Notes: generated by a model from the sequence alone, not told the origin. A DNA stretch of 64,000 bases from JADKHC01 sp047600805 (GCA_047600805.1 JASGKG010000001.1:2852001-2916000); one strand, 5' to 3'; shown: positions 28,481-37,896, counted from the stretch's first letter. Numbers and translations are program-made.

Positions 28481-30255
28481 GCGCACTGCGGATCGTACGA
28501 AAGTTAATCACTTATCGCACGAAGCTTCTCGTGACGATGATGGTCTTGGTCTGCGCCATCTCCGCCCTCACGCTCTATTTTGTCGAATCTCGCGCTATCG
28601 CCAATCTGGAGCATCAGCTGCAACAGGAGTTTGAGACCGGGCTCGCAGCTCTCCACCAATCGCAACAGGTAAGGCACGCGGCAATTCTCGAGCATTGCCG
28701 GGCACTCGTTAAAAAATCACGCATACATGCCGCGCTCGAGGACAACGCACTCGATCTACTTTATCCCAGCGCGCGCGAAGAATTGCGGGACATCATGGAA
28801 AATCCGCGCGAGGCACCGTCATCGAACCTGCGCGGGCTGAGCGCGAAATTCTATCGTTTTCTCGATCGCGACGGACACGTCATCTCGCCAAACACCAGCT
28901 TCAACATCGGCCGACTCTCCACGAAAGAAGAGGCGCAGCTCTCACTGACGCGCACACCGCTCACGCCGCAGCTCGGATATCTCGAGCGCGAAAATTCACC
29001 TTCCGGCGAAGAGCTCTACGAGGTCATCGCGATGCCGATCGTTTCGACCGAAACCGGTGAAGTCATCGCCACATTGGTGCTTGGATTTGTACCTATGCAA
29101 TTGGATTCGCTGACACCGCGATCCAAGCTTCGCAGCGGCATTTACCTCGGTGGGAAGCTGTACATTTCATCGCTCTCCGCACGTGAGAACGCGGACCTCG
29201 CCGCCGCGTTGGCGTCGACGGTGGAGCCCTCGTCAATTTCTTCGCCTCTGCGAGTGAATGTCGAGAGCACGCCTCACCTTTTGTTTCATACGACGCTGAA
29301 CGCCGATTCACTATTCCCGACAGCGCAGGAAGTTTGTATCTTTTCGCTCGCCGACTTTCTGGACCGACGAAAAGAGATCAGACTGCAGGTTTTGGCGGGA
29401 GGACTGTTCGTTTTGTTAGGGGGCTTTCTCGTCAGCCGCGTCGTCGCGAACCGTTTCTCGCGGCCGGTCGAAGATCTCGCACGCGAATCCGCGGACAACA
29501 AAAACCTACGGGTTCAAGCCGAAGCCGCGCTCGAGGCAACCAGTCGCGAGCTACAACGGTCAATTCGCTTTTCAGCCGATGCGTCACACCAACTGAAAAC
29601 CCCCGTGACCGTGCTGCGAGCCGGCTTGGAGGAACTTCTCGCGCGACCTCATCTGTCGCCGAAAGATTGCGAAGAACTCGCCGCGCTGGTGCATCAAACC
29701 TATCGGCTGTCCGGAGTGATCGAGGACCTTTTGCTGCTCTCCAAAGTGGAGGCTGGTCGCCTATCCATCCAGTTCGCACCGGTAAATCTATCGCTGCTCA
29801 TCGACGGCTGGCTCGACGACTTGAGCGCACTGCCTGATCCGCTCCAACTCACCGCAGAAACCGACGTGCCGCCCGACACTTATATCCAAGGAGAGCAGCG
29901 CTACGTTACCCTCGTCCTGCAGAATCTCCTCGAAAACGCCCGAAAATATAATCGCGTCGACGGCCGTGTTAAGATCACAGTGCGCACAGACCACGACAGT
30001 GGATTTGTTGTCATGACAATCGGGAACACGGGACAAGCGATCGCGCCTGAAGCACAGGAGCACATCTTTGAGCGGTTCCATCGAGGCACGGCGGGCGAGA
30101 ACGTTCCAGGCTACGGACTTGGTCTCAACCTCGCGCAAGAGTTGGCACGGATTCACCGTGGAGATCTGCGTCTGTTGCGCTCGGCTGATGATTGGACCGA
30201 GTTCGAAGTAAAGTTTCGCTCCGCCCCAAAGCCCTCCCCTGCCGCGGTGAAATGA
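28477..30255 (+). CDS. Membrane sensor histidine kinase
   Basis: The 592-residue protein has two transmembrane helices (LVTMMVLVCAISALTLYF near residue 20 and LQVLAGGLFVLLGGFLVSRV near residue 315). They flank a periplasmic sensor domain of about 270 residues. The kinase core has His371 (FSADASHQLKTPVTVLRAGL), an N-box (VLQNLLENARKYN) and a G-box (GYGLGLNLAQELARIHRG). The GTG start overlaps the copper-protein stop, and the stop overlaps the next ATG (ATGA). This shows one operon: regulator, copper protein, kinase, barrel. The sensor domain is not a family I recognise. Confidence 0.93.
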   Translation: MSALRIVRKLITYRTKLLVTMMVLVCAISALTLYFVESRAIANLEHQLQQEFETGLAALHQSQQVRHAAILEHCRALVKKSRIHAALEDNALDLLYPSAREELRDIMENPREAPSSNLRGLSAKFYRFLDRDGHVISPNTSFNIGRLSTKEEAQLSLTRTPLTPQLGYLERENSPSGEELYEVIAMPIVSTETGEVIATLVLGFVPMQLDSLTPRSKLRSGIYLGGKLYISSLSARENADLAAALASTVEPSSISSPLRVNVESTPHLLFHTTLNADSLFPTAQEVCIFSLADFLDRRKEIRLQVLAGGLFVLLGGFLVSRVVANRFSRPVEDLARESADNKNLRVQAEAALEATSRELQRSIRFSADASHQLKTPVTVLRAGLEELLARPHLSPKDCEELAALVHQTYRLSGVIEDLLLLSKVEAGRLSIQFAPVNLSLLIDGWLDDLSALPDPLQLTAETDVPPDTYIQGEQRYVTLVLQNLLENARKYNRVDGRVKITVRTDHDSGFVVMTIGNTGQAIAPEAQEHIFERFHRGTAGENVPGYGLGLNLAQELARIHRGDLRLLRSADDWTEFEVKFRSAPKPSPAAVK

Positions 30256-31496
30256 AAAAGCTCATCGCACTCAGCGTCGCCCTCGCCTTGGTAGCTTCAG
30301 CCGGAGCATCAATCGACGATGCCCTGGATCATGTTAGCGATAGCTTACGGTTCTCGACGCATGATTCCAGTATCGCGCTGAAAACAAGCGGCACGCTCGA
30401 CCTCGAAGCTTACCGAATTCCCGAGCTTTCGAACGATTTGATTTACACGGAAGGCCGGTCGCTATTCGCCCCGAGAATGGCGGTGTTTCTGGACGCCCAA
30501 ATCGGCCCGCGCATCTATTTCTTTTCTCAAGCCAGAATCGACCGCGGCTTCGACCCTTCGGACGATCCTCTTGAGGCCCGGCTCGACGAATACGCGCTCC
30601 GTCTCACGGTGGCTAAAAGCCCGTACACCACGATCCAAGTGGGGAAATTCGGAACCGTTTTCGGCAATTGGATGGTTCGTCATGGTTCGTGGGAAAACCC
30701 GTTTATCACAGCGCCTCTCGCCTACGGTCGCTTGACAGGCTTATGGGACAACACTCCGCCGTTCAACACCACCACGCTGCTCCGTTGGTCACACGTGATC
30801 CCAAGCCCGACGTCCCAAGCCGACGACAAATATTTTAGCGTCCCTGTGATTTGGGGCCCGTCGTATGCGAGCGGCGCGTCACTGTCCACCGAACTCGGCC
30901 CGATAAACTTCGCCGCCGAAATCAAAAATACCTCTCTCTCGTCGCGCCCGGAAACGTGGTCGGTCACACACACCGGTTTTCAAAATCCCACCTTCACAGG
31001 GCGACTTGGCTACCACCCAAATCCGACATGGCATTTCGGACTCTCGTGGAGTTCAGGAACTTTCCTCGATGCCGCGGCTCATCCTCCGCTCAGAGCAGGG
31101 GCACGCCTGTCGGACTACAAGGAAACGGTGTTCGGCGGCGACATCGCCTTCGCATGGCGGCACTGGCAGGTTTGGGCCGAGGCCATCTCGACAAAGTTCG
31201 CGATTCCTGGCGTCGCTGACCCTCACGTTTTCTCGTGGTACGTAGAATCCAAATACAAGTTCACCGCCCGAATCTTTGGAGCGTTGCGCGTGGGTCAGCA
31301 GACCTACAGCAAAATTCCAGATGCGACGGGCGGCGCGATCCGCTGGGATCGCGATGTCACGGCGATCGATTTTGCTCCTACATTCAGGTTAGCCGCGCAT
31401 CTGCAAGCCAAGTTGCAGTATTCATTGCAGCGTGAAGAGGGCGATCCGAAGCATTGGTCGCATCTCACGGCGGCTCAAATGACGTTGCGTTTCTAG
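30252..31496 (+). CDS. Outer-membrane beta-barrel (porin-like) protein
   Basis: The 414-residue protein starts at ATG 30252, which overlaps the kinase stop, and has a signal peptide (KKLIALSVALALVASAGAS). The rest has the alternating strands and aromatic girdles of an outer-membrane barrel (VFLDAQIGPRIYFFSQARID, FGLSWSSGTFLDAAAH) and ends with Phe (AAQMTLRF), a classic barrel end. The spacing suggests 16 or so strands. It may serve as a porin for a substrate of the electron-transfer system, but no specific family is recognised. Confidence 0.75.
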   Translation: MKKLIALSVALALVASAGASIDDALDHVSDSLRFSTHDSSIALKTSGTLDLEAYRIPELSNDLIYTEGRSLFAPRMAVFLDAQIGPRIYFFSQARIDRGFDPSDDPLEARLDEYALRLTVAKSPYTTIQVGKFGTVFGNWMVRHGSWENPFITAPLAYGRLTGLWDNTPPFNTTTLLRWSHVIPSPTSQADDKYFSVPVIWGPSYASGASLSTELGPINFAAEIKNTSLSSRPETWSVTHTGFQNPTFTGRLGYHPNPTWHFGLSWSSGTFLDAAAHPPLRAGARLSDYKETVFGGDIAFAWRHWQVWAEAISTKFAIPGVADPHVFSWYVESKYKFTARIFGALRVGQQTYSKIPDATGGAIRWDRDVTAIDFAPTFRLAAHLQAKLQYSLQREEGDPKHWSHLTAAQMTLRF

Positions 31497-31518
31497 ACGG
31501 AAGACCCGAGGCCACCAA

Positions 31519-31540
31519 GTAACAGAGCCGTTACGGTTAG
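31519..31540. promoter_or_regulatory. Inverted-repeat operator candidate, copy 2
   Basis: The motif GTAACAGNNCCGTTACGGTT is identical to copy 1 (26954-26975) at all specified positions. It is placed 23 bases after the barrel gene and 75 bases before the multihaem cytochrome. The bases around it differ from copy 1, so conservation is limited to the motif. Confidence 0.6.
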
Positions 31541-31614
31541 ATTCTTTCGGACGCGGCGCGCCGTCGTATTCGTTTCCCAGGCAGGAACCACGCTGGGCAA
31601 CAAAACCGCTGCGC

Positions 31615-32391
31615 ATGAATTTTCGAAAACTCAACCCGAACAAACTCACACTCCTAGGAGCGGCAATCGCGCTCGGACTGCTGGCAGCGTGCTCGAACGT
31701 CGAAAAAACCGTCGTCGCTCCACCCGACATCACCGGCGCTAAATTTGTCGGCAGCGCGGAATGTGCGCAGTGCCACGCCAATATTACAGGGAGGTTTCAT
31801 GATGCCACTCACGCGCGGCTGACGGTCGCGTCCAAAGAAGTCAAGGACACCCGCTGCGAGTCGTGCCACGGCCCCGGCAGCCTGCACGTTCAGAGCGGTG
31901 GCGGAAATGGCACGATCATTAACCCGAAACGCTCGCCAGAAGCATGTTTCAAGTGCCATCTCGACAAACGCGGTGAGGCTGCCCTTCCCCACTCGCACCC
32001 GATTCTCGCCGGAAAAATGTCGTGTGCCGATTGCCACGATCCGCATCGAGGCGAAGCCGTTTCCGGCAAGGGCACCGATCTCGCATCAGCGAACGACACG
32101 TGCCTAAAGTGCCACAGCGCCCAGCGGGGACCGTTTGTTTTCGAGCATGAGGCGCTGCGCGAGGGCTGCGTCACTTGTCACAATCCGCATGGTTCGGTGA
32201 ACGAGAAAATGCTCGTGGCGCGCAATCAAGCCCTCTGCCTCCGCTGCCACTTCCAACAACAGACCGCGCCGGGGCAGCTGCTGATCGGCGGTGTCAATCA
32301 TCAGCCGTTCGTCACGCGCGGCACGTGCTGGTCCGCAGGCTGCCATGAGGCAATTCACGGATCCCACGCAAATTCCACGCTCAGGTACTAG
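31615..32391 (+). CDS. DmsE/MtrA-like multihaem c-type cytochrome lipoprotein
   Basis: The 258-residue protein has a lipobox (LLAAC, Cys26) and eight haem sites. Seven are CXXCH (starting at residues 50, 81, 111, 137, 163, 185 and 208) and a last one is CX4CH (CWSAGCH, 238-244). The segment RGPFVFEHEALREGCVTCHN and the ending HEAIHGSHAN are typical of DmsE/MtrA/PioA proteins, which usually bind ten haems. It would form a haem wire held at the outer membrane and inserted in the barrel encoded 8 bases downstream. Fewer haems than MtrA and the lipid anchor are unusual. Confidence 0.88.
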   Translation: MNFRKLNPNKLTLLGAAIALGLLAACSNVEKTVVAPPDITGAKFVGSAECAQCHANITGRFHDATHARLTVASKEVKDTRCESCHGPGSLHVQSGGGNGTIINPKRSPEACFKCHLDKRGEAALPHSHPILAGKMSCADCHDPHRGEAVSGKGTDLASANDTCLKCHSAQRGPFVFEHEALREGCVTCHNPHGSVNEKMLVARNQALCLRCHFQQQTAPGQLLIGGVNHQPFVTRGTCWSAGCHEAIHGSHANSTLRY

Positions 32392-32399
32392 AACAAATC

Positions 32400-34445
32400 A
32401 TGAGCACTCCCAACCACCCACGTATTTACCGGTTGCTGCTCGTTGTAGTCGCGCAACTTTCCGCCGCCTACGCAGCCGAGACACCAGATTCTCCAAAAGA
32501 AAACTCGGTTTCTGTTTCATCGCAGTTCAGCTCCGTGAGCGGCGACAAGGCGGCGTTTCAGGAAAAATTCCAGCGTCGCAGCGGCTTCGATGCTGGAATC
32601 GAAACCCTCCGACTGCGAAACGACTTTGGAAACTGGTCGCTGGCTCTCGACGGAGCTGCTTTTCCGGCCGACGGCAATTTCAATCTCGCGGGCAAATGGT
32701 CGCATGCCGACGCGCCGTATTTTGCTTTTGGTTACACTCAGTTTCGGACGTACTACGACGGCACGGGCGGCTTCTTTGTGCCGACGCAAACCGCCTTCGC
32801 TTTGTACGACGAACGCCTCCACGTCGATCGCGGACTCCTTTGGTTCGAAGCCGGTGTTGCCGCCGAAGACCGGCCGCGTGCGTTCTTGCGTTACGAGCTT
32901 TTGACGCGTCGCGGAAAAAAGCCGACGACAGAATGGGGCGACACGAATCTCACTGGCGTCTTTGGAACGCGTTCCGTCGTGCCCGCGTTCCTGCAGCTCA
33001 ACGAGACACGCCACATCGTTTCGGTAGAAGTTTCACAGGACCAAAAACCGACAACGTGGGCAGCCGGTGGACGCTACGAGCACAGCGCGCTCGACAACGC
33101 ACGTGTCACGCCGCGTCGCCCCAATGAAAGCGCCAGTCGCATCGCTCAAACCACCGACAGAACCAGCACTGATCTGCTCAGCGCCCACGCTTTCGCTGAA
33201 CACGAGTTCCACGAGCAGTTCCGCGCATCCGCCGGCGCACTCGTCACCAAGCTCGATACCGCTCTCGACGGCAATCGCATCTACGGTGCGAGTTACGATC
33301 CGGTCTTTGATCCTGTATTTGCACGACGACAAGCCGGCGATCTCGGTTTCCTCAATCTCGACGGAGGCACGCACATGAAGCAGTACGTTTTCAATCTAAA
33401 CGGCGTCTATCTGCCAGCGGAACGCTGGTCCGTGCGGACGGGCGTGCGGTATGAACATCTCAACTACGACGACCTCGCGACGTTCATCGCGACCAACGTC
33501 CAGAACAGCCTTGTCACTTCGCTGCAGAACAACGCCGGCGCATCGCAAAAACAGGAAAACCGGCTCACGGAAACGGCCGAGGTGCGATACACGGGCAAAT
33601 CTGCGTGGACCTACAGCCTTCGCGGCGAATGGAATCAAGCGAGCGGCAATTTGGATGAGCGTCTCTTCGTGCCCGACAACGGCACTCCGCTGATCACCCG
33701 CGCAACCGACTACTACCGCCAGCAACAGAAATACACACTCGCAGCGAACTGGTACGCGCGGCCCGGGCTCACGGTTTCTTCGGAGTACTATTTCAAACTC
33801 CAGCTCAACAACTATGCAGCCACAATCGATTCAACACCCGCCGGTTCGGCAGATCGCTATCCAGCGTTTATAACTAATCAGGATTTCACGCTCCACGATT
33901 TCAACATCCGCGCTTCCTGGCGGCCCTCGCACACGGTAAGCCTGATCACGCGGTACGACGCTCAATTCGCCACGACGACGACGAGCTTTGCGGGCATTCC
34001 CAAATTGCAGAATAACCGCACCACCGCACACATCGTCAGCCAGAGTGTCACGTGGACCCCGTTCGCACGGCTCTACGTCATTGGCTCTGGCAACATGGTT
34101 TTCAACCAGATCGCCACACCTGCCGCTTCGCTCATCCTAAACTCTGACAACAACTATTTTAACGCCTCAGTCACCGCCGCCTACGCATTGGGCAAAAAGA
34201 CCGATCTGCAAGCCGACTTCTCGCATTACCGTGCACGCAACTTCGTCGACATCTCGACCACTTCCCTGCCGTACGGCGCCGAGGCCAGAACGGACACGGC
34301 GTCGCTCACTTACGTGGTCCGCCAGAGCCAGCTTTTGATTTATACGTTCAAATACACTTACGCAATGAACCGCGATGCGACTTCCGGCGGCCGCAACAAT
34401 TTTAACGCCAGCCTGCTCTACGCGAAGGCACAGCTGCTTTTCTGA
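32400..34445 (+). CDS. MtrB/PioB-like outer-membrane barrel of the electron conduit
   Basis: The 681-residue protein has a signal peptide ending near AYAAE and a mature domain made of long amphipathic strands. It closes with an aromatic residue (LLYAKAQLLF). The size matches the MtrB/PioB sheath proteins (about 650-800 residues) that wrap an MtrA-type cytochrome. Internal segments such as AHAFAEHEFHEQFRASAGAL and NLNGVYLPAERWSVRTGVRY fit this fold. The assignment depends mostly on its position 8 bases after the DmsE/MtrA-like gene. No cysteine motif like the CXXC of Shewanella MtrB is seen near the N-terminus. Confidence 0.7.
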   Translation: MSTPNHPRIYRLLLVVVAQLSAAYAAETPDSPKENSVSVSSQFSSVSGDKAAFQEKFQRRSGFDAGIETLRLRNDFGNWSLALDGAAFPADGNFNLAGKWSHADAPYFAFGYTQFRTYYDGTGGFFVPTQTAFALYDERLHVDRGLLWFEAGVAAEDRPRAFLRYELLTRRGKKPTTEWGDTNLTGVFGTRSVVPAFLQLNETRHIVSVEVSQDQKPTTWAAGGRYEHSALDNARVTPRRPNESASRIAQTTDRTSTDLLSAHAFAEHEFHEQFRASAGALVTKLDTALDGNRIYGASYDPVFDPVFARRQAGDLGFLNLDGGTHMKQYVFNLNGVYLPAERWSVRTGVRYEHLNYDDLATFIATNVQNSLVTSLQNNAGASQKQENRLTETAEVRYTGKSAWTYSLRGEWNQASGNLDERLFVPDNGTPLITRATDYYRQQQKYTLAANWYARPGLTVSSEYYFKLQLNNYAATIDSTPAGSADRYPAFITNQDFTLHDFNIRASWRPSHTVSLITRYDAQFATTTTSFAGIPKLQNNRTTAHIVSQSVTWTPFARLYVIGSGNMVFNQIATPAASLILNSDNNYFNASVTAAYALGKKTDLQADFSHYRARNFVDISTTSLPYGAEARTDTASLTYVVRQSQLLIYTFKYTYAMNRDATSGGRNNFNASLLYAKAQLLF

Positions 34446-34457
34446 GGCATTTGTCAT

Positions 34458-34823
34458 ATGAAAACAATCAACGTCATCCTTGGCTCTATTTCATTGTTGT
34501 TGACCGCCACGCTCTGCGAATCACGCGCAGAAGACGCCGGCGAAACGTGGAACCAATACTGCGTTCGCTGCCACGGCCAGGACGGCAAAGGTCAGACAAA
34601 GATGGGGAAAAAACTGCGCATCAAAGATCTCACCGCCGCAACGACGAAAGTTCGCCTCACCGAGAAGCGAATCGTCGAAACCATCACCGAGGGAAAACAA
34701 GACGCCAGCGGCAACGAACGCATGCCATCGTTCCGCGAGAAGATTCCTGAAGACCAACGCCGCGCGCTGGCCGGTTTCGTACGCTCTTTGGTCGAAAGCG
34801 CCAGCCTTACAAACTCCGAGTAG
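34458..34823 (+). CDS. Small periplasmic cytochrome c (class I type)
   Basis: The 121-residue protein has a signal peptide (residues 1-24) and one haem motif CVRCHGQDGKGQTKMGKKL (CVRCH at 35-39). Met89 in NERMPSF is the likely sixth ligand. It lies 12 bases after the barrel gene and should be co-transcribed. A soluble mono-haem cytochrome could shuttle electrons between the inner membrane and the MtrA-like protein. Confidence 0.9.
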   Translation: MKTINVILGSISLLLTATLCESRAEDAGETWNQYCVRCHGQDGKGQTKMGKKLRIKDLTAATTKVRLTEKRIVETITEGKQDASGNERMPSFREKIPEDQRRALAGFVRSLVESASLTNSE

Positions 34824-35006
34824 CTAACTCTACACGGCAGCAACAACTGCAAGTTGTGAAAAATTAGCCATTTATCGCTGGGCCGACAGCTTTTACTTTA
34901 TCGGTAACATTTCCGCAGAGATAAGCGTATGGTAGGTTAGTTCGCGCCGGTTTTCGTGTTCCATTTCGCCGAGCACGCAAGCGCGGAAAACTATTCGTTA
35001 TCTCCT

Positions 35007-35615
35007 ATGCAAACTAAAACCATCACCTACATCCTTGTTCTGACACTCGCCGCGTTCGGCAGCGCTTATGCCAAAGACCGCAAAGAAATTCGTCAGGACA
35101 AACGCGCCATCGCGGCGGATCAAAAAGAGATTCGCCACGACAAAACCGAAATCAAACAGGACCAGGGCGAGGTCAAAGCCGACCGCAAGGAAGTTCGCGA
35201 GGACCAGAAGGAAGTCCGCGACGACCTCCACGAAGTCCGCTCTGATCGCACCGACATCAATCAAGACAAGCAGCAGCTGAAGCAGGACATCAAGGACGGC
35301 GACAAAGAGGCTGCGAAAGAAGATCGCGCCGATTTGAAGGACGACCGCAAGGACTTGGTTTCAGACCACAAAGACCTTCACAACGATCACGTCGATCGCA
35401 ACAAGGACGCTCGCGAGCTCCGCAAGGATCGCAAGGACCGCAACCACGACGCCAAGGAACTGAAGCAGGATCGCAAAGAGCGCCACAAAGACGTGAAAGA
35501 GCTCAAGAAGGACCGCGCCACTCCAGCGACTCCGGCGACGCCCGCAGTTCCCGCGACGCCTAATTCTCCGGCCACGCCGGCGACTCCGGCAACACCCGCC
35601 ACGCCGGCCAGCTAA
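35007..35615 (+). CDS. Exported, highly charged Lys/Asp/Glu repeat protein with a Thr-Pro-Ala tail
   Basis: The 202-residue protein starts at ATG 35007, with a signal peptide cleaved near GSAYAKD. Almost all the rest is built of 7-residue-like units of the type (D/E)-x-K-(E/D)-(I/V/L)-(R/K)-x, with Asp, Lys, Arg and Glu making up most residues. It ends with about nine ATP/TPA triplets. The charged part should form a long single helix or coiled coil in the periplasm and the tail an extended wall-spanning segment. I know no function. A terminator follows 70 bases downstream. Confidence 0.8.
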   Translation: MQTKTITYILVLTLAAFGSAYAKDRKEIRQDKRAIAADQKEIRHDKTEIKQDQGEVKADRKEVREDQKEVRDDLHEVRSDRTDINQDKQQLKQDIKDGDKEAAKEDRADLKDDRKDLVSDHKDLHNDHVDRNKDARELRKDRKDRNHDAKELKQDRKERHKDVKELKKDRATPATPATPAVPATPNSPATPATPATPATPAS

Positions 35616-35683
35616 ATCAGTTAACAAGAACGCGCCCATAGGCGTCATTCACTGTTTTGCTGCTCTCACGCAGCTCACGAAAA

Positions 35684-35725
35684 CTCAGGAGAGAAGGCTT
35701 CGGCTTTCTCTCCTGATTCGTTTTT
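35684..35725 (+). terminator. Terminator with a UUCG-type tetraloop
   Basis: A stem of about 13 bp (CAGGAGAGAAGGC at 35686-35698 with its complement ending CTCTCCTG) closes on a TTCG loop and is followed by ATTCG and five T. It lies about 70 bases after the repeat-protein gene. Confidence 0.85.
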
Positions 35726-35824
35726 GCCGAGCGCCACGAGGTCACGGCCGGCTTCTCTTTCAATCGATTACGCAAGAAAAATTCTTTGCGTCCGCGCGCC
35801 TTTGCATGAGCCTTTCCGAACTTC

Positions 35825-37834
35825 ATGGATTTTGAACTCGACTCAGCTCCCGCACGCGACGCCATTCCGCCGATCGATTTTCGCGCGCAGCTGAACGACG
35901 AGCAGTTCAACGCCGTCACCGCCGAGCCCGGCCCGTTGCTCGTGCTCGCTGGCGCGGGTTCCGGCAAAACTCGCACGCTCACCTACCGCGTCGCCTACCT
36001 GCTTTCCCAAGGCGTGAAGCCCGGCGAAATCCTCCTGCTCACGTTCACCAACAAAGCCGCGAAGGAGATGTTGCACCGCGTGCAGGACCTCACGGGGATC
36101 GAGCCGAGCCGTTTCTGGGGCGGCACATTTCACTCGATCGGCCACCGCGCGCTCCGCATTTACGGCGAAGAGATCGGCCTGCCGCGCAACTTCACGATCC
36201 TCGACGCCGACGAATCCGAGACGCTTCTGAAGCAGGTCGTCGAGCGCGAGGACAAGCTGTTTTTCAAAGACAAAACGAACCCACGTCCCGGTCCGCTCTT
36301 CGACGTCATCTCGCTCTCGCGAAATGTGCAAACCGACGTCACGACGACCGTCGAGAAATTTTTCCCGCACTACAACGAGATCAAACACGTTTTCCCGACC
36401 TTCGCCGCCGCCTACGCCAAAGCGAAGCGTGAGCAAAACGTCGTCGACTACGACGATCTCCTCGAGAACTGGCTGCACCTTCTCACCAAGGCGCCGAAAG
36501 TCGCCGAGTACTTTGCGCATCGTTTCCGCCACGTGCTCGTCGACGAATACCAGGACACCAACACGCTGCAGGCGCAGATTGTCGACCAGATCGGCACGCA
36601 TCATCGCGTGATGGCCGTCGGCGACGATGCCCAATGCATCTACTCGTGGCGCGGCGCCGATTTCGAGAACATCATGACGTTCCCGAACCGGCACCCAGGA
36701 ACAGTCATTCACCGCATCGAAACGAATTACCGTTCCACGCCGGAGATTCTCAATCTCGCGAACGGCGTGCTCCTCGCCCAGCCGAAGGGCCGGCATTTCG
36801 ACAAAGAGCTGCGCGCGCATCGTGGTCATGCGAGCAAACCTTACGTCGTGCAAGCGATGGACGACCGTGAGCAAGCCGAGTTTATCATCAAACGTATTCG
36901 CGCGCTCATCGAAGACGAAGGCGTTTCGCCCAACGAGATCGCGATTTTGTATCGCTCGCATTTCCTCGCGCTCGAAACGCAGCTCGCGCTCTCGAAGCAC
37001 GGCATTCCGTACCAGATCACCAGCGGCGTGAAATTCTTCGAGCGCCAGCACATCCGCGACCTTGTCGCTTTGCTGCGGTTCGTTTACAACCCAACCGATC
37101 AGCTTGCCTGGCTGCGCATCGCCATTCTTCTTCCGAAGATCGGCGAAAAAGGCGCGGCCAAGATCTACGAAGCCGCCCTCGATCACGCGCGGCTGATGCA
37201 GAAAGACTTCATCGACGCGCTCGCGACCGACGACGTGAAAAGCAAAGTCCCGAAAGACGCGAAGAATGAATGGGATTCCTTCTGCTCCTCGCTGGCCGAA
37301 GTCGCCGACTACATGCGCAACGACAAACCGCCAAAGGCCGTGGAGATCGCGATCGACGGCTGGTACGGCGATTATCTGCGCGGTGCGTTCGCTGATTACG
37401 TCGAGCGTCTCGATGAGTTGAAAGCGCTCGTCGGCTTCGCGCAGCGTTTCGAATCGATGCAGGACGTCCTCGCGCAGATCGTCCTGATGAACAGCGAAAC
37501 GAGCGACCGCCAAGTCGACGCCGAAGCCGAAGCCGTGCGCCTCACAACGGTTCATCAAGCAAAGGGCCTGGAGTACGACGTCGTTTTCCTCATCGGCCTC
37601 GCCGACGGACAATTCCCCGGACGCCGCTCCATCGAAGCCGGCGATGTCGAGGAAGAGCGCCGTCTTTTCTACGTGGCGGTGACGCGCGCGCGCAACGAAC
37701 TCTACCTCTGCTACCCACGCGTCGCCTCACGCGCTGGTCCTGGCGGCATGTTGTTGAGCCCGTCGCGCTTTTTGACCGAGTTGAATCCGATCTTGTACGA
37801 GCAACTCCGCATCAAGCGCAGCTACGGCTGGTAA
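35825..37834 (+). CDS. UvrD/PcrA-like superfamily 1 DNA helicase
   Basis: The 669-residue protein is an ATP-dependent 3'-5' helicase by family. Motifs in order are: Walker A AGAGSGKTRTLTYR, motif Ic TFHSIGHRALRIYG, motif II VDEYQDTN, motif III GDDAQCIYSWRGAD, motif IV YRSTPEILNLANGV, motif V TTVHQAKGLEYDVVFLIGLA and motif VI FYVAVTRARNELYLCYPR. It is slightly shorter than PcrA/UvrD (about 720-740 residues). It probably acts in repair or replication restart. The gene is monocistronic. Confidence 0.95.
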   Translation: MDFELDSAPARDAIPPIDFRAQLNDEQFNAVTAEPGPLLVLAGAGSGKTRTLTYRVAYLLSQGVKPGEILLLTFTNKAAKEMLHRVQDLTGIEPSRFWGGTFHSIGHRALRIYGEEIGLPRNFTILDADESETLLKQVVEREDKLFFKDKTNPRPGPLFDVISLSRNVQTDVTTTVEKFFPHYNEIKHVFPTFAAAYAKAKREQNVVDYDDLLENWLHLLTKAPKVAEYFAHRFRHVLVDEYQDTNTLQAQIVDQIGTHHRVMAVGDDAQCIYSWRGADFENIMTFPNRHPGTVIHRIETNYRSTPEILNLANGVLLAQPKGRHFDKELRAHRGHASKPYVVQAMDDREQAEFIIKRIRALIEDEGVSPNEIAILYRSHFLALETQLALSKHGIPYQITSGVKFFERQHIRDLVALLRFVYNPTDQLAWLRIAILLPKIGEKGAAKIYEAALDHARLMQKDFIDALATDDVKSKVPKDAKNEWDSFCSSLAEVADYMRNDKPPKAVEIAIDGWYGDYLRGAFADYVERLDELKALVGFAQRFESMQDVLAQIVLMNSETSDRQVDAEAEAVRLTTVHQAKGLEYDVVFLIGLADGQFPGRRSIEAGDVEEERRLFYVAVTRARNELYLCYPRVASRAGPGGMLLSPSRFLTELNPILYEQLRIKRSYGW

Positions 37835-37896
37835 AGAGCTCGACAGTTAGGCAGAACGGAACCAAGGATTACGCCCAACCTTCGGCGGAACATCCT

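Noticed and set aside
31615..34823. Nitrate or sulfoxide reductase (Dms-type) operon
   Set aside because: The cytochrome resembles DmsE, but no molybdoenzyme subunit is in the window. The conduit reading needs fewer assumptions.
35520..35612. Tandem DNA repeats that might be a CRISPR-like or satellite array
   Set aside because: The period is 9 bases or a multiple, the frame stays open and encodes Thr-Pro-Ala triplets. It is a coding repeat at the end of the charged protein.
35843..37612. Long open frame on the minus strand opposite the UvrD-like helicase
   Set aside because: The plus-strand product has all helicase motifs. The minus-strand translation has no family signature and mirrors the GC-rich third positions of the real gene.
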